DNA of 49,390 nt from an uncultured Negativicutes bacterium (GCA_947074185.1 CAMTOO010000005.1:1-49390); one strand, 5' to 3'; counted from the first letter of the stretch, positions 23,855 to 33,540 are shown. Notes: generated by a model from the letters alone, not told the origin. Translations and numbers: made by a program.

Positions 23855-26461
23855 GTCATAGCCTTGACCTTGAATGCTACTAGCTTTTACTCTCGCCCAT
23901 ACGCCATTTGCTTCCTTATCTAAACGTAAGTCACCAAGACGATTAGTAATGGTATCATCTGTCATAATATTACGCCATAAGCCATAACTTGATTCAATAT
24001 TACCAATAAGTGTTTCCGTAGATGGATTTGGTACGATTTCCAAAGTAGTAAGATACCAATTCCCATCTTCTAACTTCGCTATTCTTGGTGTTGTTTCCCA
24101 CAACCCCCCATTATCCAAGGTCAAGCCTTGGAATGTTACATTATCAGAAGAATCTGCAGCAAACATTAAAGATTTCATTCCTGTTACATGTTGACCATTA
24201 TATAAACTCTCATCAACTACTTGAACATATTGAACTGTTCCAGGATCACTTGCAGCGATTAAAATCATATCGCTATTAGTTTCACTTGCAAGATCGGTAT
24301 TAATTTTAAATTTACCACCACTACCGCGTAAGGTTTCTATGTTAATAGTTTCATAACTTCTCGGAGCATTTCCTAAATAATCTTCAGTCATATCTACAAT
24401 GCCACCATTTAATTCAAAGAAACCTGTGAATTTATAAATTCCTTGATCAGCATTTAAGAACATCATTCCACTATTCATAGTAAAATCTCTGACCTCACCA
24501 CTATCGTTTTCAAACACGAATGTACCATCATTCATTACTGTTTCAAACGATGTTCCACCATTTAACATTACACTGCCACCATTTAGGTTAACTATTCGTC
24601 CCGCACCACTAGACGCAATATACTGAGAACCATTAATCATAGCAGAAACCGTTCCAGTTCCACCTGAAGAAATACTTTGTATTCCATTAACAAGAGTGTC
24701 AATCATACCAACTCCTGCTTTATAAACAATTTGACTGCCCGAATTCATAACAGAAACCGTTCCAGTTCCACCCGAAGAAATAATTTGAGCGCCTGTATTC
24801 ATATTTACAACTGTACCAACGCCACTATAATGATAAGCATTTGCAACACGTTGTGAACCACCATTCATAGTATATACAACACCAGTTCCTAACAAAGCAT
24901 CTTGAAAGCCATTATTCATAGTTCCTATATAACCTTGACCATTTTCCCAAACAGTTTGTCCGCCACCATTCACCGTATCTGCAAACGCTGTTCCTGCAGC
25001 ACCTTGCCATCCATCCATTAGCACAGATATATATCCAGTACCACCAACATACGCGCTTTGAGAACCTCCACTCATTACTTCTATATAACCTACCCCATTT
25101 GCTGACATTTGTTGCCAAGAGCTTTTCTGCATGGTTCCTATAAATCCTGTTCCTCCTGAATAGACATATTGCCGAGCACCAGTTACAGTTCCTACCGTAC
25201 CTACTCCACCACTCCTTATATATTGATAACCACTTGAATTGGCATGAATTATTCCTGTCCCACCAAAATAAACGTTTTGACTAGCCATTTGTAATATAAT
25301 TTTCGAAATTATTCCGGTAGCGCCAGAATATATATCTTGCCCTCCCCAATAAATACTGCCAACCGTACCGATTCCACCATTTGTTACTATTTGTGCACCA
25401 AGACTATTCATAAAATCAACAGATCCTGTACCACCATTTATTACCTGCTTCCCAACAGACACCATTGTTCCAATCGAACCAATTGCTGCAGAATCAACTA
25501 CTTGTGTTCCTCCATACATTTTGTTAATGCTTCCATAACCACCAGAATATATATTTTGGGCCGCACCACTTTGAGTAACAATGTATCCTACTCCATCACT
25601 AGATACATTTTGCGTTCCACCTTTTTGAGCAGTTATATTTCCTGTCCCGCCTATGGCTATATTTTGTGTTCCCCCTTGCATAATACTAATTGCTCCTCGA
25701 GCGCCAGTATCAATCTCTTGTACACCACCAAAATTAGTATAAACTCTACCTATTAGAACATTTGAACCAACTACTTGCGTACCACCAAACATGTGACTAA
25801 TAGTAGCGGATATACCAGAAACTAATTTTTGCTCTCCAGAATATTGTACTCCAATCCAGCAGTTTTCTCCTCCCGTCAATATCTGTGTGCCACCATTCAT
25901 AACATTTATTCGTCCGTATAAACCAGAAACAATTTGATTACCTCCACTCATTGTTCCAATACTACCGATTCCGCCAACTTGAATGTCTTGTATACCATTA
26001 TTCACAACAAATATGTTACCTGTACCTAAACTATGCATCATTTGCATACCATTATTCATCGTTTCAACAATTCCTGTTCCTCCTCCGGATAGATCGAAAC
26101 GTCCTCCATCTATACTGGTGACAGTACCAACTCCGTTAGTCACCTTAAGCCAATCATTTGTAACCATAGAATCTATATTGACACTACTTCCATTTACATT
26201 ACTAGTCCACGCATGTGCTTTATTGAACACTAAATCATCCACATATTCTACAACAGTGGATAAAGTTTCATAACCAGCAGTTATATCAGCTTCGGTCTTA
26301 TCTAAAGCTATTTCCTGCTCTTTCTTAATTTCAACATTTCCCTCAAACTTGCTTAATGTATCAATACCTTGTGCCATTGGCGCAAATATATTGACTGCAT
26401 TAATTCCCATTACAAGTGAGGCTAATACCTTTTTTGATTTTTCTGTAGTGTTATTTTTCAT
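23147..26461 (-). CDS. AIDA-type autotransporter adhesin 1
   Basis: Type Va autotransporter, ~1104 aa. After a signal-peptide region (KKVLASLVMGINAVNIFAP) comes a conserved linker (EQEIALDKTEADITAGYETL). It is followed by roughly two dozen ~19-residue repeats of the form GGTGxIxxMxxGxQxVxS, predicted to fold as a beta-helix. A smoother stalk precedes a C-terminal 12-strand beta-barrel of about 275 residues, ending GMRFTW with the terminal aromatic needed for BAM insertion. ATG 26461 has GAGGAG upstream; a longer frame to 26512 lacks support. Its neighbour at 26609-29155 is a paralogue with an identical barrel. Surface adhesion is inferred. Confidence 0.9.
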   Translation of the reverse strand: MKNNTTEKSKKVLASLVMGINAVNIFAPMAQGIDTLSKFEGNVEIKKEQEIALDKTEADITAGYETLSTVVEYVDDLVFNKAHAWTSNVNGSSVNIDSMVTNDWLKVTNGVGTVTSIDGGRFDLSGGGTGIVETMNNGMQMMHSLGTGNIFVVNNGIQDIQVGGIGSIGTMSGGNQIVSGLYGRINVMNGGTQILTGGENCWIGVQYSGEQKLVSGISATISHMFGGTQVVGSNVLIGRVYTNFGGVQEIDTGARGAISIMQGGTQNIAIGGTGNITAQKGGTQNVSSDGVGYIVTQSGAAQNIYSGGYGSINKMYGGTQVVDSAAIGSIGTMVSVGKQVINGGTGSVDFMNSLGAQIVTNGGIGTVGSIYWGGQDIYSGATGIISKIILQMASQNVYFGGTGIIHANSSGYQYIRSGGVGTVGTVTGARQYVYSGGTGFIGTMQKSSWQQMSANGVGYIEVMSGGSQSAYVGGTGYISVLMDGWQGAAGTAFADTVNGGGQTVWENGQGYIGTMNNGFQDALLGTGVVYTMNGGSQRVANAYHYSGVGTVVNMNTGAQIISSGGTGTVSVMNSGSQIVYKAGVGMIDTLVNGIQSISSGGTGTVSAMINGSQYIASSGAGRIVNLNGGSVMLNGGTSFETVMNDGTFVFENDSGEVRDFTMNSGMMFLNADQGIYKFTGFFELNGGIVDMTEDYLGNAPRSYETINIETLRGSGGKFKINTDLASETNSDMILIAASDPGTVQYVQVVDESLYNGQHVTGMKSLMFAADSSDNVTFQGLTLDNGGLWETTPRIAKLEDGNWYLTTLEIVPNPSTETLIGNIESSYGLWRNIMTDDTITNRLGDLRLDKEANGVWARVKASSIQGQGYDSKRQMFQVGIDKTIGNRTYGFAVDHSNTKGTYAEGNGKGSMTGISLYMTNYQDDGMYGDLVLRAGRLRSDMDSYGDFPDSFDFDTNGYSISYELGKTFEQVNGWFVEPQVQLAYGRLSGGDYTTERGVKVDRSAINSLLGRLGFTLGRRLNDTNDYYLKANFYREFAGKDTMDLVAANGEVMNYVRENKGNWFELGIGGNVKLAEKTYLYGDVAKTFGGDIKKKWQVNAGMRFTW

Positions 26462-26516
26462 GATAGTCTCCTCAATAAATAACATTGATAATTTTTTTAA
26501 GTTTTCTGACACTTTA

Positions 26517-26545
26517 ATTGTATCACCTCTTCACACTTTTTTCAA
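26517..26545 (-). promoter_or_regulatory. Promoter of autotransporter 1
   Basis: Minus strand: -35 TTGAAA (26540-26545), 17-nt spacer, -10 TACAAT (26517-26522). It lies just downstream of the terminator of autotransporter 2, so the two genes are transcribed separately. Confidence 0.6.
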
Positions 26546-26570
26546 ACTTTTTTTCACAATATAGACAAAT

Positions 26571-26600
26571 AAAAAACTCCCATCCGAAGATAGGAGTTTT
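26571..26600 (-). terminator. Intrinsic terminator after autotransporter 2
   Basis: Minus strand: stem AAAACTCCTATC / GATGGGAGTTTT around TTCG, then T-rich. The same hairpin plus about 10 bp of flank (AGACAAATAAAAA) recurs after sepF at 29265-29295. Confidence 0.85.
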
Positions 26601-26608
26601 CATGTTTT

Positions 26609-27316
26609 TTACCAAGTAAATCGCATACCTGCATTTACTTGCCATTTTTTCTTGATGTCTCCGCCAAATGTTTTAGCGACATCGCCGTAGAGATATGTTT
26701 TTTCAGCAAGTTTAACATTGCCGCCTATGCCAAGTTCGAACCAGTTTCCTTTGTTCTCTCTTACATAGTTCATTACTTCGCCATTTGCTGCCACTAAGTC
26801 CATAGTGTCTTTGCCTGCAAATTCTCTATAGAAATTAGCTTTGAGATAGTAATCGTTTGTATCATTCAAGCGTCTACCAAGTGTGAAACCTAGGCGTCCT
26901 AATAAGCTGTTTATTGCAGAACGATCTACTTTTACACCACGCTCAGTTGTATAATCCCCACCGCTTAAACGTCCATATGCAAGTTGAACTTGTGGCTCTA
27001 CAAACCAACCATTTACTTGCTCAAAAGTTTTACCTAGCTCATAGCTGATGCTATATCCATTAGTATCGAAGTCGAAGGAATCTGGAAAATCTCCATAACT
27101 ATCCATATCACTTCTTAAACGACCTGCACGAAGCACTAAGTCTCCATACATACCATCATCTTGATAATTCGTCATGTAAAGGCTAATACCAGTCATAGAT
27201 CCTTTGCCATTACCTTCTGCATAGGTGCCTTTAGTATTACTATGGTCTACTGCAAAGCCATAGGTCCTATTGCCTATAGTTTTATCAATACCTACTTGGA
27301 ACATTTGACGTTTTGA
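26609..27316 (-). repeat. Autotransporter barrel repeat, copy 2
   Basis: Second copy of the identical ~706-bp barrel-coding block (offset +3462 from copy 1). The translated last ~235 residues of both proteins are the same. Confidence 0.9.
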
Positions 27317-29155
27317 ATCATAGCCTTGACCTTCAACATTACCAGCTTTTGCTCTCGCCCATACGCCACCTTCATCCTTGCCTAAACGTAAGTCGCCTAA
27401 ACGATTACGGAGAGTATCATCTGTCATGATGTTACGCCATAAGCCATAACTTGACTCGATATTACCAATAAGTGCTTCCGTAGATGGATTTGGTGCTTTC
27501 TCAATTGTTCTCAAGTACCAGTTACTTCCATCTGGACTATCTACAATAGGAGTTAATTCCCAAAGTCCACCATTATCTAGTGCCAATCCTTGGAATGTTA
27601 CATTACTAGATGCATCCGTTGCAAATAACACCGCTTTTTCACCCATTACTTGTGCACCAATAAATAGACTTTCATCTACTACTTGTACATATTGAACTGT
27701 TCCAGGATCACTTGCAGCAATTAAAATTTTATCACTATTTGTTTCACTTGCAAGATCGGTATTAATTTTGAATTTACCACCAACACCACGCAAGTTTTCA
27801 ATAGTAATTGTTTCGTATGTTCTTGGCTCACTTCCTGCATAGTCGTCTGACATATCTACTACGCCACCATTAAGTTCAGTAAAACCAGTAAATTTATAAG
27901 TATCGCTACCTGCATTTAACAATGTTCTGCCATCATTCATCTTGAAGTTTTTAACTTCACCAGTGCCATCTGTATAAACCAGAACACCACCATTCATAAC
28001 AGTTTCTATAGATGTACCATCAGCAAAAACAATGATTTCGCCATCATTTAAGGATTCAACTGTTCCTGTTCCTCCAGAGTTAATATATTGATGACCACTC
28101 TTCATAGTTTTTATTATACCTGCGGCTCCAAGATATATCTCTTGCGTGCCGCTATTCATAGTTTCAATAGTACCTGTACCACCAGTAGAAACATATTGCC
28201 AGCCACTATTCATAGTAGATACTGTTCCTGCACCGCCACTAATCATTTGTGAACCATTATGCATAGTAGATACTGTGCCTGTACCACTTCCATATACGTA
28301 TTGCTTGCCACCAAACATATTGATTGCCGAACCTATACCATTAGCGGAAACTCTTTGGTCACCATCCACAAAACTGCCTATTACACCAGTACCTTGGTTT
28401 TGGTTCCATTGATAACCGCCAAGCATAGTACCAATAAACGTTTGGCCTCCAGATCTGTTTAAATTAAGTCCTGAAGCTGCAACAACTGCTGTAATAGTAC
28501 CACCATTTGCATCAAGAACCCCTGAAATATTTGTTCCTACATAACCTGTGCCACCTGTTAATACTATTTGTCCACCAGTCACGAAATAATCAATTTTTCC
28601 AATTCCTCCTGAATGAACACTTTGCGCTATAAGAGACATGGACACAGCACTTCCTATTCCACCAGAGCCAACGACTTGGGTACCACCAGAACCAGAACTT
28701 ATTATACCAATACCACCTGAATTAATATATTGATATCCACTTACTAATGCAGTATTTGCAATGCCTGTTCCACCAACAAAAACATTTTGTGTTCCACAAC
28801 TATATAACTGAGTAGCTACACCTGTACCATTTATAATGTTCATCACATCACCTGATATCATTGAGCCCACTTCTAAATTACTGCCATTAACATTACTAAC
28901 CCAAGCATGTGCTTTATTAAATACTAAATCATCCACATATTCTGCAACAGTGGATAAAGTCTCATAGCCTGCAGTTATATCAGCTTCGGTCTTATCTAAG
29001 GCTATTTCTTGCTCTTTCTTAACTTCAACATTCCCCTCAAATCTGCTTAATGTATCAATACCTTGTGCCATTGGCGCAAATATATTGACCGCATTAATCC
29101 CCATAACCAAAGATGCTAATACTTTCTTTGATTTATTCTTTGTAAATTCATGCAT
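26609..29155 (-). CDS. AIDA-type autotransporter adhesin 2
   Basis: 848 aa paralogue of the preceding gene. It shares a near-identical N-terminus (KSKKVLASLVMGINAVNIF and the DKTEADITAGYETLS linker) and an identical C-terminal barrel. The passenger is shorter, with about fifteen GGTG...MxxGxQ repeats of different sequence. Between passenger and barrel, the regions TYKFTGFTELNGGVVDM and FKINTDLASETNSD are clearly homologous to copy 1 but diverged. Start ATG 29155 follows GGGGTGATATT. Pattern: fixed secretion parts, variable exposed part. The pair probably arose by duplication followed by gene conversion of the barrel. Confidence 0.9.
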   Translation of the reverse strand: MHEFTKNKSKKVLASLVMGINAVNIFAPMAQGIDTLSRFEGNVEVKKEQEIALDKTEADITAGYETLSTVAEYVDDLVFNKAHAWVSNVNGSNLEVGSMISGDVMNIINGTGVATQLYSCGTQNVFVGGTGIANTALVSGYQYINSGGIGIISSGSGGTQVVGSGGIGSAVSMSLIAQSVHSGGIGKIDYFVTGGQIVLTGGTGYVGTNISGVLDANGGTITAVVAASGLNLNRSGGQTFIGTMLGGYQWNQNQGTGVIGSFVDGDQRVSANGIGSAINMFGGKQYVYGSGTGTVSTMHNGSQMISGGAGTVSTMNSGWQYVSTGGTGTIETMNSGTQEIYLGAAGIIKTMKSGHQYINSGGTGTVESLNDGEIIVFADGTSIETVMNGGVLVYTDGTGEVKNFKMNDGRTLLNAGSDTYKFTGFTELNGGVVDMSDDYAGSEPRTYETITIENLRGVGGKFKINTDLASETNSDKILIAASDPGTVQYVQVVDESLFIGAQVMGEKAVLFATDASSNVTFQGLALDNGGLWELTPIVDSPDGSNWYLRTIEKAPNPSTEALIGNIESSYGLWRNIMTDDTLRNRLGDLRLGKDEGGVWARAKAGNVEGQGYDSKRQMFQVGIDKTIGNRTYGFAVDHSNTKGTYAEGNGKGSMTGISLYMTNYQDDGMYGDLVLRAGRLRSDMDSYGDFPDSFDFDTNGYSISYELGKTFEQVNGWFVEPQVQLAYGRLSGGDYTTERGVKVDRSAINSLLGRLGFTLGRRLNDTNDYYLKANFYREFAGKDTMDLVAANGEVMNYVRENKGNWFELGIGGNVKLAEKTYLYGDVAKTFGGDIKKKWQVNAGMRFTW

Positions 29156-29210
29156 AATATCACCCCTTCTTTAATTCTCATAAAATTCATATTCTTTATT
29201 TTCCATTTCT

Positions 29211-29240
29211 ATTATACATCTATTTCACATTTTCCTTCAA
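29211..29240 (-). promoter_or_regulatory. Promoter of autotransporter 2
   Basis: Minus strand: -35 TTGAAG (29235-29240), 18-nt spacer, -10 TATAAT (29211-29216). Confidence 0.65.
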
Positions 29241-29264
29241 GCTTTTGTCGCGTTTTAGACAAAT

Positions 29265-29295
29265 AAAAAAACTCCCATCCGAAGATAGGAGTTTT
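29265..29295 (-). terminator. Intrinsic terminator after sepF (duplicate of 26571-26600)
   Basis: Same stem-loop (CTCCTATC / GATGGGAG around TTCG) with a T7 tail on the minus strand. The sequence and left flank match the terminator of autotransporter 2, indicating a duplicated segment. Confidence 0.85.
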
Positions 29296-29304
29296 AAAAA
29301 CTGT

Positions 29305-29658
29305 TTATCGATTTAACCAAGACGCTTTGCGAACAGCTTGTTTATCAACATCAACTTGTTCAGGTGCGTAAAGTAATATAGAATCACTTACTTTAGAAAC
29401 GGTAGCATTAATAATATAACTTACACCGTTTAAGTAATCAAAAATACGATTACGGGTATCAGGATCAACATGTGCAAAAGAAACCATAAGTGCTGAACCA
29501 CTCATAAGACTATCTGCGTAATCACGCACTTCATCAAAAACAACTGGTGTTCTAACCATAATTTCTAGTTTGCCAGATTGAACCAAATATGGTCCATTGT
29601 AGTCATCGTTTTCCGCATCTGAAGCGAAAAGACGAAGAGCTGTATTTTTTAAGTCCAT
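29305..29658 (-). CDS. sepF: Cell division protein SepF (short form)
   Basis: 117 aa. SepF polymerises on the membrane and tethers FtsZ at midcell in Firmicutes and related phyla. The conserved C-terminal core is present: LEIMVRTPVVFDEVRDYADSL, MVSFAHVDPDTRNRIFDYLNG and an INATVSKVSDSILLYAP ending. The acidic linker between the N-terminal membrane helix and the core is very short compared with Bacillus SepF (~150 aa). MDLKNTALRLFA may be the amphipathic helix. ATG 29658 is preferred because GGAGG lies 7 nt upstream; a GTG at 29664 is too close. It stands alone rather than in a ylm division cluster. Confidence 0.85.
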   Translation of the reverse strand: MDLKNTALRLFASDAENDDYNGPYLVQSGKLEIMVRTPVVFDEVRDYADSLMSGSALMVSFAHVDPDTRNRIFDYLNGVSYIINATVSKVSDSILLYAPEQVDVDKQAVRKASWLNR

Positions 29659-29771
29659 AACCACGCCTCCAAATCAAATTTAATAATCCACATTACTGTT
29701 GCTTTCGACATTTCTCACGAAATACCTTTTTTTATTTTAAAATTTTTTAATTTTTTTTGGAATTTTAAAAA

Positions 29772-31592
29772 TTATTTGTTTTTCGCTCTGCTGCGCTCTC
29801 TACTGCGTTGAGTTTTATCAAGAGTCTTTTTACGCATACGAATGCTTTGTGGAGTTACCTCTACAAGCTCATCTTCGTTAATATATTCAAGCGCTTGTTC
29901 AAGAGAAAAAGTCTTTGGTGGTACTAAGCGAACGCTATCATCTGTACCACTTGCACGCATATTAGTTACGTGTTTCTTTTTACATGGATTTACATCCATA
30001 TCATCTTCTCTTGAATTTTCACCAATGATTTGTCCTTCATATACACTTTCAGCAGGAGTTACAAACATAATTCCGCGTTCTTGGCAGTTACCAATACCAT
30101 AAGTACTAGTTTCACCATTTTCAAAAGCACATAAGCTACCACGAGTTCTACCTGGAATATCACCTTTGAATTCGTCATAACCAGCAAATACATGGTTCAT
30201 AATACCATTACCTTTAGTATCAGTTAAGAACTGATTTCTAAAGCCGATAAGTCCACGTGCAGGAACTTTAAATTCCATACGTAAATAACCAGCAATTTCA
30301 GTCATGTTAACAAGTTCAGCTCTACGAGTACCAAGACCTTCCATAACCGCACCCATGAAATCTTGTGGTACGTCAATAGTAAGTGCTTCCATTGGTTCCA
30401 TAAGCTTACCAGCTTCATCTCTATGCATAATTACTTTTGGTTTACCAACTTGTAATTCGTAGCCTTCACGACGCATAGTTTCGATTAAGATGGATAAATG
30501 TAATTCACCACGACCAGATACTTCATAAGCATCAGGACTTTCAGTTTCTTTAACACGCATAGATACATTTGTTTCAACTTCTTTAAACAAACGATCACGT
30601 AAATGTCTGCTTGTTACATAATCACCTTCGCGACCTGCAAAAGGACTGTTATTTACAGAGAAAATCATAGATAAAGTAGGTTCATCAATTTTGAGACCTT
30701 CTAAAGCTTCTGGGTTTTCTTGATCTGCAATGGTATCACCGATATTAGCATCGCTAAGACCGATAAGAGCAATGATATCACCAGCAGCAGCTTCTTGAGT
30801 TTCTACACGTTTAAGACCTTCATAAGTATAAAGTCTGCCGATTTTTGCATTACGAGCACCTTCTTCGTTTACTAACGCAATGTTTTCGCCATTGTGAATA
30901 GTACCACGAACAATACGACCTACAACAATACGACCTACATAAGAATCATAATCCAAAGTATTAACAAGCATTTGAAGTGGCGCATCAACGTCAACATCAG
31001 GTGCTGGAATGTTTTCCATAATAACTTTGAAAAGCGGAGCTAAATCTTCGCTTTCGTCTTCCATTTTTAGTTTAGCCATACCATTACGAGCAGAAGCTAA
31101 AACTACAGGGAATTCTAATTGGTCATCATCAGCATTTAATTCGATAAACAAATCTAATACTTCATCGATAACTTCACTAACACGCTCATCAGGGCGATCA
31201 ATTTTATTAATAACTACGATAGGTTTAAGATGTTGTTCTAATGCCTTACGTAAAACGTATTTTGTTTGAGGCATTGGACCTTCATAAGCATCAACAAGTA
31301 ATAATACCCCATCAACCATTGTTAATACGCGTTCTACTTCGCCACCAAAATCCGCATGCCCTGGGGTATCCAAAATATTAATTTTAGTACCATTATGCAT
31401 AACAGCAGTATTTTTGGACAAAATAGTAATACCGCGTTCTTTTTCTAAATCGTTAGAATCCATAACGCGTTCTTCTACATGTTCGTTTGCACGGAAAATA
31501 CCACTTTGTTTAAGCATCGCATCAACCAATGTTGTTTTACCATGGTCAACGTGAGCTATAATGGCAATATTACGTAAATCTTCTCTAATCAT
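29772..31592 (-). CDS. typA: Translational GTPase TypA/BipA
   Basis: Ribosome-associated GTPase, 606 aa, normal length, needed for ribosome assembly and growth under stress or cold. G motifs: [10 protein letters not shown] (residues ~14-23), [15 protein letters not shown] and [10 protein letters not shown]. These are followed by domain II, an EF-G-like domain III ([21 protein letters not shown]) and the TypA-specific C-terminal domain. The last residues are Lys/Arg-rich ([17 protein letters not shown]). It is transcribed from the promoter at 31668-31696 through a hairpin in its leader. Confidence 0.96.
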   Translation of the reverse strand: MIREDLRNIAIIAHVDHGKTTLVDAMLKQSGIFRANEHVEERVMDSNDLEKERGITILSKNTAVMHNGTKINILDTPGHADFGGEVERVLTMVDGVLLLVDAYEGPMPQTKYVLRKALEQHLKPIVVINKIDRPDERVSEVIDEVLDLFIELNADDDQLEFPVVLASARNGMAKLKMEDESEDLAPLFKVIMENIPAPDVDVDAPLQMLVNTLDYDSYVGRIVVGRIVRGTIHNGENIALVNEEGARNAKIGRLYTYEGLKRVETQEAAAGDIIALIGLSDANIGDTIADQENPEALEGLKIDEPTLSMIFSVNNSPFAGREGDYVTSRHLRDRLFKEVETNVSMRVKETESPDAYEVSGRGELHLSILIETMRREGYELQVGKPKVIMHRDEAGKLMEPMEALTIDVPQDFMGAVMEGLGTRRAELVNMTEIAGYLRMEFKVPARGLIGFRNQFLTDTKGNGIMNHVFAGYDEFKGDIPGRTRGSLCAFENGETSTYGIGNCQERGIMFVTPAESVYEGQIIGENSREDDMDVNPCKKKHVTNMRASGTDDSVRLVPPKTFSLEQALEYINEDELVEVTPQSIRMRKKTLDKTQRSRERSRAKNK

Positions 31593-31627
31593 CTTTACCT
31601 ATCTTCCTTCCTGTTTTTACAAATAAT

Positions 31628-31654
31628 AAAGGATGCTGTTCATAAGCATCCTTT
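31628..31654 (-). terminator. Hairpin after the TRAP operon, inside the typA leader
   Basis: Minus strand: stem AAAGGATGC / GCATCCTTT followed by an interrupted TTTATTATTT. It lies downstream of dctM, but also downstream of the typA promoter, so typA transcripts must read through it. Confidence 0.7.
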
Positions 31655-31667
31655 ACTATGACAATTT

Positions 31668-31696
31668 ATTATATGCTTTTTGCACGGCAGTGTCAA
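31668..31696 (-). promoter_or_regulatory. typA promoter
   Basis: Minus strand: -35 TTGACA (31691-31696), 17-nt spacer, -10 TATAAT (31668-31673), a perfect consensus immediately after the dctM stop codon. Start near 31661. Confidence 0.85.
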
Positions 31697-31706
31697 CATA
31701 AACCGC

Positions 31707-32984
31707 TTATTTTGTAACACTTGGAAGCCATGTTGCGATTTCTGGGAAGAAACACAAGAGGACAATTGTTAAAGCCATTATGATAGCAAAAGGAACAATC
31801 CCTCGAACAATCTCAGTCATTTTACTTTCAGGACTGATACCTTGCAATACAAAGAGGTTCATACCTACAGGAGGTGTAATAAGAGCAAGTTCTAAGTTAA
31901 CAAGCATTACTACGTTAAACCAAATCGGATCAAATCCTAAACTCATAATGATAGGGAATAAAATCGGTAATGTAATAGAAATGATAGAAATCGTTTCTAA
32001 GATACAACCTAAGAACAATAACAATAAGTTGATTGCTACAAATATTACCCAAGGGCTAGTGTTCATTCCAGCAACCAAATTAGTCATCGCTTGAGGTGCT
32101 TGCAAGATTGTAAGTACGAAACCAAAGAATTTCGCACCAATCATAATAGCAAAAATCATACAAGTTGTTTTAACAGTATCACGCATGATAACTGGCATAT
32201 CAGAAATTTTTAAAGTTTTGTACATACAGAAAGTTATAAACAAGCTGTATACAGTACCAACAGCAGCTGCTTCAGTTGGAGTAAAGGCACCAGTATAAAT
32301 ACCACCTACTACAACTATTGGTAAAAGAAGACCCCAGAAGGATTTCTTTAAGGCTGCCATTCTTTCTTCCCAAGATGCTTTTGGTTCAAGTTCTAAATGA
32401 CGAGATTTAAATACAATCATAGCAATAAAGAACACTGTTAAAAGAGCTCCAGGAACAACACCAGACATGAACAATTTACCGATAGATTGATCAGTAATTG
32501 CACCATATAAAATCATTGGAATTGATGGCGGAATCAAGATACCAAGAGTACCACCCGCTGCAACAACACCAAGTACAATACTTCTTTCGTAACCACGTTT
32601 AAGCATTTCTGGAATAGCAATAGCACCAATTGTTACTACACAAGCAACAGAGGAACCTGTAATAGCTGCAAATATTGTACAAGCAATTACAGTCGCTACA
32701 CCAAGACCACCAGGTAAATGACGAAGCCATTTGTTACCAAGTTCAAATAAATCAACGCCAACTTTACCAGTTAAAAGAATTTGACTCATGAGGATATATA
32801 AAGGAACAGCAGTTAAAACAAAATCATCTAAAGCTTTATAAGCTAAGATTGGAATTTGCGTAAGAGCATCCCCACCACCCATGAAAACGAACATACCCAT
32901 AAGACCTGCTGTAGAAAGAGAGAATGCTACTGGAAGTCCTAAAACAAGCAATGTCAAAAGAAGAGCAACAAATAAAAATATCAT
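31707..32984 (-). CDS. dctM: TRAP transporter large membrane subunit DctM
   Basis: 425 aa, about twelve transmembrane helices. It forms the ion-driven transport domain of a tripartite ATP-independent periplasmic transporter. Family signatures are FTPTEAAAVGTVYSL and the TPPVGMNLFVLQGIS region. It overlaps dctQ by one base (TAATG), so subunits are made in a coupled way. With the binding protein and lyase upstream it should import a carboxylate by sodium gradient; the substrate cannot be read from this subunit. Confidence 0.93.
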   Translation of the reverse strand: MIFLFVALLLTLLVLGLPVAFSLSTAGLMGMFVFMGGGDALTQIPILAYKALDDFVLTAVPLYILMSQILLTGKVGVDLFELGNKWLRHLPGGLGVATVIACTIFAAITGSSVACVVTIGAIAIPEMLKRGYERSIVLGVVAAGGTLGILIPPSIPMILYGAITDQSIGKLFMSGVVPGALLTVFFIAMIVFKSRHLELEPKASWEERMAALKKSFWGLLLPIVVVGGIYTGAFTPTEAAAVGTVYSLFITFCMYKTLKISDMPVIMRDTVKTTCMIFAIMIGAKFFGFVLTILQAPQAMTNLVAGMNTSPWVIFVAINLLLLFLGCILETISIISITLPILFPIIMSLGFDPIWFNVVMLVNLELALITPPVGMNLFVLQGISPESKMTEIVRGIVPFAIIMALTIVLLCFFPEIATWLPSVTK

Positions 32985-33511
32985 TATTTATTTTCCTCCT
33001 TTGCAAAATCATCCTCAGCAATCTTAAGAATATCTTCTAAGATTGTTTTAACAAAATGGAGGAACAATAGTCCCATACCAATAGGTAAAGCACTTTGCGG
33101 AATCCATAAAGGCACTTTAAAAGTACTTGGAGCAGTTCTATTTATCTCTAGAGATAAAAGAGTCATGTCAAGCGCTTCCATAAAGAACACCGCACAAAAG
33201 AATGCACCTACAATAGATGTACCAATTTCAATGTAACATCTTGTTTTAGGTGACAAATTCATAATCAGAATATCTACTCGAATATGTTTACCAGCACCAT
33301 AAGCAACAGCCATTCCTAAGAAACCCGCTACAAGAACACAGTAAATGGAAAGTTCGATAGACCACTCAGTAGGAGAATTAAAAAGCCCCCTCATAACAAC
33401 CTCGTAAAACACGACTATTGCAGGGATAAATAATAATATCCCTGCAATAACGCCTACGAAATCTGTTATTTTATTTAAAATTGAACTATATAATGCAACA
33501 AAAGATTTCAC
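32984..33511 (-). CDS. dctQ: TRAP transporter small membrane subunit DctQ
   Basis: About 175 aa with four transmembrane helices, for example VIAGILLFIPAIVVFYEVV and IVGAFFCAVFFMEAL, plus the typical VVMRGLFNSPTEWSIE segment. It scaffolds DctM for interaction with the periplasmic binding protein. Start: the frame extends to a GTG at 33526, but AAGGAA there abuts the codon. GTG 33511 has GTGAGGT at better spacing and is preferred, with moderate certainty. Confidence 0.88.
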   Translation of the reverse strand: MKSFVALYSSILNKITDFVGVIAGILLFIPAIVVFYEVVMRGLFNSPTEWSIELSIYCVLVAGFLGMAVAYGAGKHIRVDILIMNLSPKTRCYIEIGTSIVGAFFCAVFFMEALDMTLLSLEINRTAPSTFKVPLWIPQSALPIGMGLLFLHFVKTILEDILKIAEDDFAKEENK

Positions 33512-33540
33512 TTTTACCTCACGCACTTCCTTCTAGAAGA

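Noticed and set aside
25337-25756. 139-codon plus-strand frame in autotransporter 1
   Set aside because: It is opposite the repeat-coding strand and simply inherits its periodicity (Cys/Tyr/Asn/Thr-rich); no start signals.
24560-26100. Periodic repeats resembling a CRISPR or satellite array
   Set aside because: The ~57-bp periodicity is the coding repeat of the AIDA-type passenger (about 19 codons), with variable sequence in frame and no identical repeats separated by unique spacers.
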